Shown: positions 54,701 through 64,000 of the stretch, one piece after another
Position numbering within the stretch: position 1 is the stretch's first letter
Layout of the letters: each line of letters starts with the position of its first letter
Origin: Platycnemis pennipes
Lineage: Eukaryota > Arthropoda > Insecta > Odonata > Platycnemididae
Assembly (NCBI GenBank): GCA_933228895.1
Contig: OW121853.1
Coordinates: 121,788,133 to 121,852,132 of the forward strand
Direction: 5' to 3'
Length of the DNA stretch: 64,000 nt
Translations under genes and position numbers: made by a program
Notes under the pieces: model-generated
The model's database searches: none
Seen by the model: only the letters and a program-made list of their open reading frames with translations
What the model was told of the DNA's origin: nothing

Positions 54701-56785
54701 TACCCTTAACTCATACCACTAACTGTACCCAATGTTGAAAGCATAAGTTGACAGACACTAAAGCAATAGCTCCATTTTAACAATGCATTACAAGTTGGGA
54801 GGGATGAATTTTTTTCCCAAAACTCTTTGCAAGTGAAATTCAGTTATTTTTACGAACAACATTCAAAATTTCAGAAAACTTACGTCGTTACGCCCGTGGA
54901 ATTTAATGCTAGATCACGAATCCTTGGAGAAATTCCACGTTCCTAAAAAATGGACTCAATCTCAATTTGGGATCTGCGAAATCATTTCAGGCGAGCCAAT
55001 TCTGACTATTCAACGATCACAGAGTCAGTTTCTCAAATCAAATAACCTTCCGAAGAGGAACAAAAAAGAAACAATATATGAATCCCCGTAGCTAGGTCTT
55101 GCAACGGAGGGAGGTGACCCCTTTTTCTTCAACCGACGCCATATTAAGGGTATTTGCATCCCAGATGCTATCGCGAGGGGCGTTTATCGCGTCAAGGGGT
55201 CGCCTACAAGGGGGGCAGGGTCGTTCACAGCGTCAGAATTTCAACACTCGCGGAAATACGCGGTCGAGCGAGAAAGAGAGAGAGAGGGCGTTATCTACGC
55301 ATCGCTGGCGTGACGGTGACAAAAAAGGAGCGGCAGCCGCAGATGAAGATAGCCACGGCTCTGAGTCGCCATTAATTTCACCGAAAGGGGTCGCAACACA
55401 CAAGCGCAAGGCAGAATGGCAGGGCCGAGATAATCGCCACCAGTAGCTGAGAGAGCGCGACTAGCGACAGAGCTAGAATGGCTGGGAGTCGGGAGCGAAC
55501 TAATCGAAGGAAGGGTAAAAGGGAATAGCGGAGACAAGGCCTCTACGATAATCAATTCACCCTCACCTGCACACTATCGCAATGATTAACTGTTATCGCA
55601 CATCGAATAGGTCATTTTACCTATAGTAGTCCGTTTCCTCGTCAACCTACCTATTTACTTCACCGCCTAGTATTCGGATCACCGGTTGATCAACATACCT
55701 ATATCTCATTCATGAGCTCCCACTGAAATGTAACCGTACACGATGAATTTCTCCTCGAATTTCAATTGCACAGAACCCAACTATTTCCTTTTTGTAAGCT
55801 TGCTTTCCATCATCAAAATGTCCACCTATTACAATATTCGCTCAATTGTTAATAAACATGTTCCGTCTTTAATTTCAAGGAGAAATTCAGGAGGGAAAAG
55901 TTACGTAGTGGCAGAATACTGATTCAAATATTATCACGCATACATATATGACAGAATATAATAGCAGGGCTCCGAGCGCGATACTTTTTTCCAACGTGAA
56001 TAATGCATATTATAAAATGAAAAAATCCCTATGGGGTCTCACATATTATGAACAAGAGCATAATTTTATCTGCAGGTTAAGGAAGTTGGGTACCTCGATA
56101 TTTCTGTGGTTGCCCACGTGACGTGATCATCCAGGGAACCAAAAAGAAGGCTAGCCTATTGCATTAAAATACTGTAACCGATGGGTTTTTCGTAAACAGA
56201 AGGCTCTGATCAAACTATGTCTTCCCAGCATAAAAAATATTATCGGCATTTTGATGAATACCTAAACCAAAGATGAAAACGTATCAATAGAATGAGTAAG
56301 ACCAGAAGCTAACTTTTTCCATCTCTATTTAGAGTCCATATACAGGCACATCGCTTAGGCGACATAGATAATTATTGATTGCAAGGCAAACGGTACGGAT
56401 AAAAAAATCCAAAAAATTGGCTGAGTAAGGTGATTTCAAAAGACAAATCATACATTGGACGGCAGTTATGAACATGTTCCTAAATAAACAGGGAATCGGA
56501 GCATAGTTCATTCACCAGACTCCGTTTGAGTCCTCGAAAAATACAAAATTTAGCTTCAGGATCGGTTATGCTATGGCCACTATCAACAAACTCGTTCGAA
56601 CTGTTTTTTTTCGCACAGACCTACGAATATCAGGAATGTTTTCGGACAATGAAATTTATTTAGTCAAATAAAAATGAGCACTCACAAAAATATCATAATA
56701 CAAAATAATTATTAATACGAATTCGACCCTAGATTCTAAAAATTTGACTTCCTTAGGCGTCGATTGGTGGAACTGTTGCGTTTAG
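54701..56785. other. Intergenic, GC-richer around 55090-55500
   Basis: The frames at 55099-55446 and 55154-55375 are Arg/Gly-rich, overlapping and without a domain. No gene is supported. Confidence 0.4.
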
Positions 56786-56789
56786 GTGC

Positions 56790-57400
56790 AAATAAACACC
56801 AATTATTTTGTGAAATTTCACAATTTATATAACATTTTACGACCGGTTTCACCACTTATGGCATCGTCGGGTCCAGTAAATAGTGTACCTGACGCTGTGT
56901 AGGTACCTACCGGTAGTAAAGCGTTCGTAAACGTAAATCGTGGAAATTTCAAATAAAAGGTAACTGACTAATGATTTTGCTCTACTTGGTTCTCTATGAT
57001 AATAATTAATTAACATGCATTAAATATAGTAAAACTTACGTTTATTGATCACAATTCATTTATTTGACGAGACCAAGCTATTGGCCAAGGAAAAAAGATA
57101 CTTCCCTCGGCAAATTAGGGAAGCAATAGAAATTCAGAAAACGAAGTTTAACTTCAACAGAGAGGACGGGTATCCTCTACACAGCGCCTGGAAGAGAGTC
57201 ATCAACCACAGCCAATTGGAGAGCAGCTTCCGATCAGCCAATCAGAGAGCAGCACCCGGACAGCGAACGCTATATAAGCAAGGCAGAAATCACTTCGACC
57301 TGAAGACGCTGATCGGACAGTCAGCGAAACTGTTGTCTACCAACCAACGGACGCGGACGATCACCCGAAAGTATGCAGAGAGAATCTAACACAATTCATT
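56790..57400 (+). mobile_element. Penelope-like element remnant: endonuclease C-terminus and pseudo-LTR
   Basis: Translation of 57060-57210 gives DETKLLAKEKRYFPRQIREA, IEIQKTKFNFNREDGYPLHS, AWKRVINHSQ, a good match to the C-terminal block of GIY-YIG PLE proteins (E..YFPR.IREAIEI.K....NFNRE.G..L...W..V). Downstream come CCAATCAGAGAGCAGC, CTATATAAG (57270-57278, TATA-like) and a hammerhead-like core at 57300-57337. Upstream on the minus strand, 56841-56870 carries a different motif (CCGACGATGCCATAAGTGGTGAAACCGGTC). This block is intact enough to suggest a fairly recent insertion. Confidence 0.82.
57300..57337 (+). ncRNA. Hammerhead-like core with cis stem III
   Basis: CTGAAGA (57300-57306), one C, stem GCTGA/TCAGC (57308-57312, 57321-57325; loop TCGGACAG), GAAA (57326-57329), C-TGTT-G, T, C (57337, predicted cleavage base). 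Stem III closes with A-U and C-G around a 4-nt loop, so unlike the palindromic versions it could fold in cis. Stem I pairing is not evident (TTCGAC before, TACCAA after). Confidence 0.5.
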
Positions 57401-57973
57401 TAATTAGTTCCCTTAAGGTTCGGTCAGCAAGGGTAAGGGAATGAGCGTAGTAGGAACTGACGTAAGGGAGTTGTTGGCCGAAAAAACTCATACGTTTTGC
57501 GAATCTAAAAAGATTAATAATAACTGATAACAGTCGGGCCAAATAAATGACAGCTTTCTGTTTTGTTTCCGTGGAACGTTATTTACTTAGTTCAGTTTGA
57601 ATTCAGCCGTACTCCAACCAAGCTCGGCGGTTATTTCCAGTTCGGGTTTTCTGCTCATTTCCGCTTCGATTCCCTGCTAGAAGAACTAATGTTCTGCCTC
57701 CGATTAAATCAGTTCCAATTTCATTCATACCTTGTTTCCAAAAGTGAAAGTGCTTCCAGTTTCACTTGCCTACGTCGGTGGCTCTAGAATACTGAAATAC
57801 GGTCTGTAGCTGTAGACAACTCTTAGGCTCCAGTTTCCAGAAATTTAATTATTGGATACGAAAGACCTGCTGTCACCTTAAGACCACTCAACCACGTACT
57901 AAGGCTCGAAACGGCAGGTAAAAAGGATATTTGCCTGGGATCTTTATATGACTCCCCACAGTGAAATTCTAAG
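57401..57973. other. Intergenic, no supported gene
   Basis: Nothing was recognised. Confidence 0.4.
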
Positions 57974-58010
57974 AACTGAGGAGTGCTTTCATCCAAAGCA
58001 CTCCTCAGTT
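57974..58010. repeat. Perfect 16-bp hairpin
   Basis: AACTGAGGAGTGCTTT (57974-57989), loop CATCC, AAAGCACTCCTCAGTT (57995-58010): an uninterrupted 16-bp inverted repeat. Eleven bases later begins a tandem 7-mer. It has no T-run after the stem, and the stem is short for a microRNA precursor. Confidence 0.9.
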
Positions 58011-58018
58011 TCGTTGCA

Positions 58019-58041
58019 ACTACGGCCTACGGCCTACGGCC
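58019..58041 (+). repeat. Tandem 7-mer (CTACGGC)3
   Basis: Three copies of CTACGGC directly follow the hairpin. Confidence 0.85.
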
Positions 58042-59799
58042 AAACTTAGTTCTCTTGCATATATTCATGTTGTTAGTGATAAATGAGAAAGACACTGGGG
58101 ACAGGACTCCTTTAATTTTACCCGTTAAATCAACAGGCAAGTCTTTTTGTTTAATATAAAATCTGCATAACGCGGGATCACCTAAAATTGCTTCTACGAA
58201 CTATCCTCCATGGTGTTAGTTCATCCATCATATTTGTTCCTCCCATACACTTATTGCGAGCAAAGGGAGAATCAATAGTGAAAATCACGAGAAGAGTACG
58301 TCTGGGTTAAACTACATTATCTAGCTAGTATGTCGCTGTACTGAATCTCTTTGTCGTGCCCAAGGAGTATTTTAAGGAATTAACACCTCATTTCTTTCCT
58401 AGGTTGTTGAGAAATTCGGTCCACGCCCCCGGCACTTGCAACCATTCCAGGTACGGGCACGAGCTCAAAGACATCTCCACCCTGGCTCTTCCACTCATTC
58501 ACTCTCGCAATCGCCTCGAGCGGCCGGGTTGAATGGGGCAGAGGAAGTTTAAAAGTGGTCAAATTGGCCGAAAGAGCGCCGAGGGGCGCGCGAATAGCCG
58601 AGGCCTCACTATAACACAAGGGACCAGCCCCTTTAATTCCCACTTCCCTCGCCTCACTCAAGGGTGGAGCCACGCATCCCACCTTCATCCTTTTTTCACC
58701 AAAGAGCGGAATTCTCCCCCTTGCCGCTACCGTTTCTTCATCGCCGTAAAGAACCCTCCCACCCACATCCCAACAGCCTTCACCCTTCGCCAATCCTAGT
58801 CAGCATAACCCTACATCCCAGGGTGCTTCGCAGACCCGTTCCGACGCAGGTATATAATACACACACGTGTGTACTTACTCGAGTTATATTCGCCTGCCGA
58901 GTCGTTCCCTTAGGCTGGCTTTATATTCTATCGTGCCCCCTAAACACGTTCCGGGCGGCTTCCCCAGGCTTAGCAGTCGCGGCGAGTGATGGGGAAAGAT
59001 AGGCCACGCTCCCTGGAAAGGAGCAATTCCGAGCCCCAGAAAAATGTTCGGGCAACGCTTCGAGGAAAGACGAGCTTCAGAGCGCGAAGAACTGGGTGAA
59101 GTCGCTGTACCTTAAGAGACCGCCTCTGATGCGAACGATTTCTCAACATTCACTTGCGTTGAAAGACCTAAGAAAGTATCCGAGCTCAAATGCCTTAAGA
59201 TTCCTCTGGCGAGTATCCAAGTGAAAAAATTCCTCCTTTGGGCTGTTAAGATAACGAAAAATAGCAAGGTTGAACAACTAAAGAGTGTATGCTATATTGA
59301 AAGGCTTTCACATAATTATAGTTACAGAAACCAAGAAAATGGAATGAGAACTTCAGAAAAAACTTGTCATACATCTGAATTACCTCTTAATTGTCATACA
59401 CTTTAAGTGTCACGCGTCTTAATTGTCATACCTACATTAGGGAGAATGATAGATTTCAGCGAAAGTACATGGGGATATAGGTATTGTATTTTGATATAGC
59501 AATAAGAATATGGTGATTTATTTTTTTTAAGTGTACATGTTTTAACACTATTACCTCATGCATGCACGAGAAAACGGATTCAAAATTTAATTTTATTTAT
59601 TTATAGAATTGAGTAACTAATAAAAAACTATTAAAAACCTTAAACTAACAATTGGTTATCATTTATAAGTAACATTTCACGTGTCTCACAACCGTTAGCT
59701 TATATTTCCCTCTGGGTGGTAGCATTGTACCTCTTGGTTTTATGTAAGTAGTGAATAAACGGAATAGTATTCATATTGCATGAAAGGTAGAAAGTGTTC
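58042..59799. other. Intergenic, GC-richer at 58400-59100
   Basis: Overlapping frames up to 137 codons lie on both strands at 58380-59000, with no domain. A TATATAATACACACACGTGTGTAC stretch at 58850-58873 contains the palindrome ACACACGTGTGT. Confidence 0.4.
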
Positions 59800-59890
59800 T
59801 TCCGGCTTGAGAATGCATGCTTGAAGATTTTTCACCCCCTGCCGCACACCATTGCGGTGACTTGCATGGTATTATGTAGATGTAGATTAT
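59800..59890 (+). repeat. Family A tail fragment
   Basis: TTTTTCACCCCCTGCCGCAC, CATTGCGGTGACTTGCATGG and ATTATGTAGATGTAGATTA form the last ~80 bp of family A, without RT. Confidence 0.75.
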
Positions 59891-60084
59891 CTGCCTGTAA
59901 AAAATGCAAAATACAAACCTGTATCTCCACTTTATATCATTATTGTTAGATAAACCACTCCCTCTTTGCGGTTCCTTGCCTCTTTTTCTTCTAGTTAACA
60001 ATGGTTCCAGAATTATCACCTGCCCGCTTCAACTGTGGGTTTCATTACTTTCCAACTTATGAAAAGGAAATAATTTCATAATAA

Positions 60085-60310
60085 TAAGTCATCATCATCA
60101 TCATCATCATCATTGGTCAACAATCCTAGGATTGGTTTGACGCAGCTTTCCACTCGATTCTTCTATCGGCCAACCTTCTCATTGTGACGTAATTCTTCTC
60201 TTTTACATTCTTCACAACCTGTTCCATGTGTCTCATACGAGGCCTGCCTTTTCCAATCTTCCCGTTCACTTTTCCCTCGACGATAGTCTTCAAATGTATT
60301 GTCTTCAAAT
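60085..60310 (-). mobile_element. Family B retrotransposon 3' end, minus strand
   Basis: The plus strand shows (ATC)n at 60088-60112, then TTGGTCAACAATCCTAGGATTGG. The minus-strand frame reads TIVEGKVNGKIGKGRPRMRH, MEQVVKNVKEKNYVTMRRLA, DRRIEWKAASNQS. It is a ~220-bp, 5'-truncated but open copy, probably young, with the longest GAT tail in the window. Confidence 0.88.
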
Positions 60311-61385
60311 GTTTTTTTTTAATAAGTCATCTGGGAAATAATTTCCTATTATTCCTTATTAAGTGCCCTGCAACGGGTATGAATGCTCGGACAACAATGC
60401 ATGTAACGCAGCTGCTACCGAAAGAGACAACTGGAAATCATCCACGCTGCAAAAACCTTCGATCCGCCTTTGACTTAGTATTTTCGTTCGAAAAGTCATT
60501 CTTGCAGGTCATCCACAAGAGAGATTCCGACACGCCACTAAATCATGCGCTTGTCCCATTCAGGGGTGGCAACGTGTTTTACAGGTCATCGGAGAATATG
60601 CCACACTTGGTCTCTACCGGAAAGCGGTCTCTACCGGAAAGCGGCATCTCCCGGAGCATCTATATGGACACTATCCTAGAGTGACAAAAATGTGGCTCGA
60701 CGTTAAAGACTGGGTGATTATCTTTCGAAAGAAAGTTCGAAGTCCCTAGAAGACAGGTGCAGGCGATAATCTCTGACCTCCACTCCTCACCCATTTGTAT
60801 CACCTTGTGCAATCTCTCGGAATTGTAATCTCCTCATCGCAATATCCCTTTGGAGGCGGAGGGAGATGTGTGGGGGGGAAGGATACAGAACCATCCCTCG
60901 GAACCATAAAAAGACCTCTCTCGGTTGCATTTACCCTCATTTCAAATGAAAAAAAAATAAAAGAGAAGGAGAATGGAAGATGAGAAGCGGCTTGATCTGG
61001 GAACGAGATATCTTCTCGGGGCGTAATTCTTGGAATCATCTCCCGACTACCTTCCTCTCGTCGGCGTAATCCGAGGAACTTATTCCATCCCCTTCCCGAT
61101 TTAGTGTTGAGCGAGAAAGGGGTAAGTCTCATCTCATCACAACGATACCCATTATTCCCCAGCCCCCGCAGTACTCTCCACCCGATGACTACCCCATAAC
61201 CCTGTCATCACTTACAAGGCTTTTCTTGACACCGATGCCCTGCCACGTACCTGATAATGTGCCCTATTCTATGTCCCACTTTCTTCTCCATCTTGTTAAT
61301 GTCATAAAATTATGTATCTCGCGCATCTCTTTTAGATTTTCTCTGGTCTGGTACTCGAGCGGAAGAAAGGTTTACCCCCTGTCTT
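60311..61385. other. Intergenic; short tandem duplication
   Basis: GGTCTCTACCGGAAAGC is duplicated in tandem at about 60609-60642. No gene is supported. Confidence 0.45.
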
Positions 61386-61500
61386 CATTGAGACCCTACA
61401 GTTGTTTGTTAGCATGGTAATAGTGCATGCTTGGTGATCTTCACTCCCTGCCACACACCCTCGTGGTGCCTTGAAGGTTTCGTTTTGATGTAGATGAATG
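61386..61500 (+). repeat. Family A tail fragment
   Basis: AGACCCTACAGTTG, GTGCATGCTTGGTGATCTTC, CCTGCCACACACCCTCGTGGTG and TTTTGATGTAGATG form the 3' untranslated end of the subfamily seen at 32105 and 47560. Confidence 0.75.
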
Positions 61501-62699
61501 GTTTGGCCGTTAATAGCAGGGCTTAGGGTGTTGAATAAAAACCGCCCAGAAAGAAAACATGATTATCTTTCACTATTGTTATTGACAATATTATCCCTTA
61601 AGAATGAAACGGAAATGTTGAAACCGGTCGGTCTGACCCCAATAAATAGTGTGAGGCAAAGCTTACTTACTTCATTTTATTATCTGTGAAGTGAACCGAT
61701 CTTCTCTCCCGTCACTAACCCCCTAGATTGGTGTTCTGGAGTATTGGTTTCCCATTCTCGAAGCTCTGTCAGATATTAATCCCAGCAGAGAAGAGGGTTC
61801 ATTCAATGGCACAGGAGGAGAATGTTCCAAGTGCATCGCCTCGTTGGACGGAATAAATATAAGCAGCGGAACCCTTGAGTATTAGGATAGGAATAAATAA
61901 AGTACGACGCAGGGTTTCACTACATCCCTCCTCCGCAAGCTTAAAAACGAGACCTCCCCTCAATTTTCACCTCCCTTTCCTAGAAGTAAGGAGTAATAGT
62001 ACCAACACTGCAGTTTCCACATAGATGTTTTTATAAGGCACGACCATGGTTTCGTAGCGGGGCTTAATAACCAGGTGTCATTCTAAGTTCCTAAAGTGTT
62101 ATCCAATAAATAAGGGGTTCATCAGATCCCATCCTAAAAAGGTGGAAATGGCCTGAACTCTCCCTCACCTCCCCAGATAAACCATTACTATCAACCACCA
62201 AAATATTGCCGTGCAACTCCTCGATACCTGTAAAATATTATCCCTACAGCTTGGGAAATGGAAAAGAGTTAACATTAGAAAGTATTGTTTACGACTAAGA
62301 ACAAATTTAAAGTATCTGCACATACTAATACGAAAGAACATTGCAACTTGTTCAATTTATCTGGAGCACGCCACAGATGTCCACCATCCTGCCATCATCA
62401 GGTGTTGAAGCTCTCGGTTGACTTATCAATTCCTCCTAAAGTTTCATCAAATACTTTTCCTGCCTCTCACAAACGTTCCGTGTTGTAACAAATTCCCTAA
62501 AATTCAATTTTCACAATTTTCTTCTCCGAAGGTCTTTATCCTTTTTGTTGTTAATAGGGAGGAGGCCTATGAAAATTGATGTAAATATTCACCGATGGGA
62601 AGACAATGTTGGGAATCCCAAACAAATCAATCACTTAATAGTAAGGTCGATTGAGGCAGGTGATACTTGGTGGAACTTTGATACGTTGAACACGTTAAG
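61501..62699. other. Intergenic, no supported gene
   Basis: GTTGAAACCGGTCGGTC at 61618-61634 resembles the 3' half of a hammerhead-like motif (GAAACCGGTC), but its upstream half is not convincing. Nothing else was noted. Confidence 0.35.
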
Positions 62700-63270
62700 A
62701 AAAATAATTCTGTAAATACGCGCGACGTGGTATATATGTGGGACAGACTGGCTGGAAATTCAAAATAAGAATTAACGAACACAAGGGATGCTTGAATAAT
62801 AATGCATATCCTTCTTTACCAAACACCATATAGAAACTAGTCATAACAGTGATTTTAATTCACAATTTTAACATGCACAGGGCAGAAGTTAGAAACTAGT
62901 CACATTGGATAAAGTAGAAATACGAGACATAAAATGCCACCTAATTTTCAGATGTTAAATGACCACACGGAATTCAAATGCTCCAAGGTGTTTTTCACGT
63001 TTTTAATCTTGCTAAATGCTACCCTCAAATACCACAATACCCGGACTCTATATTCGCCACCACCAGTTAACTATCTTAACCTCCCTCCCTCCCTCCTGTA
63101 AATGACCCAATCCAATCCCAACACAACATCCTTACCCCCACCTTCCACCCGTGTGAGCCTTAACCCTCATCCAGCCTTCTCCCCTGGCATATTTAAAGAC
63201 CCCCAACTGTGTCAGTTGTACGGTTACATTGACAACGACGCCAAGACGTTGAAATGGTAAGGTAGAATAA
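62700..63270 (+). pseudogene. Penelope-like GIY-YIG endonuclease fragment and possible pseudo-LTR
   Basis: Positions 62732-62800 translate IYVGQTGWKFKIRINEHKGC LNN (written here with a break), the (Y)VGQTGR.FK.R..EH core of PLE GIY-YIG nucleases. Downstream, in shifted frames, comes SHNSDFNS. Then a C-rich stretch (63060-63180), CATATTTAAAGACCCCC (TATA-like) and GACAACGACGCCAAGACGTTGAAATGG follow. The last resembles a decayed hammerhead-like motif. The element is heavily shifted. Confidence 0.65.
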
Positions 63271-64000
63271 AATTTAATCTTTGGATTGTATGAAGTTATT
63301 TTTCTTAACATGCTCACTTAAGAGTACCCTGGATTTCTACCATGTAGAATTAAAATTGATTGAGGGTTGATATTCTACAGAAGTTCGACGATACATTAAA
63401 ATCGCCATCCTCCTTAGGAAGATTAGATAAGATGGATTAGATTTAAGGCATACATATTGAGGCTGAGAGGTTTTAGCGTTTTGGTCTACGTCGCTATCAA
63501 CATAGAAGCAAAAAAAATCGGTTCGTAAAAAAGTTGGCATCTATGTGATACGGACGATAAAAATAAGAAACGGTTTATACTCGGGAATAAATATTCAGTG
63601 GGCCGTATTAATGCAAACTATGACTATCCCTCGGGAAATAATGGTGGAATTATAAAACTAATTCCCCCGGGGCATATAATAACTTGTATCTCGGTATTAA
63701 AAAAATGCGTCCGACAAGCGCTATCTCATTTCCCATCCGAGAACATTTCACGGATGAGTTGAAAAACATTCGTAATGGGATTAGTAAGCCTAGATGCACG
63801 GGCCATACAAAATTAAATAGAACGAGCAATGTCATTATTTCCATAATTCAATAATTCCAGAGTAAAAAGAAAAACCAAATTTTCGATTCAGATAACGAAG
63901 GGCATGAATTTCATCCCGGAACCCGTCATTCAAAGAGATTTCACAACGGTATTGCAGTGCTCGTTACATTTTTTTCCAAAAATCTAATTCCGAGAGAGAG
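63271..64000. other. Intergenic to the window edge
   Basis: No recognisable gene or repeat end. Confidence 0.4.

Noticed and set aside
60226..60684. 152-codon plus-strand frame
   Set aside because: Its first part is antisense to a family B retrotransposon; the rest has no recognisable feature.
61618..61634. Hammerhead-like motif GTTGAAACCGGTCGGTC
   Set aside because: Only the 3' half fits; no CTGANGA or stem II partner is found upstream.

Overview
The window looks like arthropod (most likely insect) nuclear DNA made almost entirely of decayed transposable elements. The evidence is AT-rich, intron-era-style noncoding DNA with no operons. It holds many 5'-truncated non-LTR retrotransposons, Penelope-like elements (PLEs), tRNA-derived SINEs, and piggyBac, mariner, hAT-like and other terminal-inverted-repeat (TIR) elements. 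I could not support a single intact host protein-coding gene, a conventional tRNA or rRNA gene, or a CRISPR array. The species cannot be named from the sequence alone.

Layout. From 0 to 16 kb there are 3' ends of two non-LTR families. Family A ends in GTAGAT repeats; family B ends in a GAT microsatellite. This stretch also has three of five copies of a ~530-bp TIR element (family C), two or three SINE pieces, two further RT fragments and an expanded AAATA tail. From 17 to 24 kb there is an almost open RT C-terminus on the minus strand, a 249-bp palindromic PLE-derived insertion, a piggyBac relic and a mariner relic with both TIRs. From 26 to 36 kb is a PLE-rich zone. It has GIY-YIG endonuclease remnants, hammerhead-like motifs, two more short palindromic insertions with 13-bp target-site duplications (TSDs), a SINE, family B copies and several nested insertions. 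From 35.9 to 51.9 kb there are TIR elements, family A and C copies and two hAT-type MITEs. One of these has a perfect 8-bp TSD, and a third hAT-like element carries a nested retrotransposon. From 54 to 64 kb the repeats are sparser: RT ends, a PLE with endonuclease C-terminus plus hammerhead-like motif, a perfect 16-bp hairpin and another GIY-YIG fragment.

Most striking pattern. Three insertions of 249, 257 and 262 bp (17726-17974, 35127-35383, 32650-32911) share one architecture. Each has two inverted copies of a hammerhead-like motif forming a long palindrome, then a 35-51 nt asymmetric tail, flanked by 10-13 bp TSDs. Two belong to one sequence family and the third is unrelated in primary sequence. 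The 3' arm and tail of the first family match the 3' end of a GIY-YIG PLE remnant at 30.6-31.3 kb. They are therefore best read as very short non-autonomous PLE derivatives. Across the window the recurring signature is CTGANGA-N-stem-GAAA followed by a short palindrome (ACGT, ACCGGT or ACCTAGGT) or a tiny stem-loop. It resembles a minimal type I hammerhead ribozyme whose stem III could form between two copies.

The genes do not work together as a pathway. The window is a stratified record of transposition, with at least six nested insertions from which relative ages can be read.
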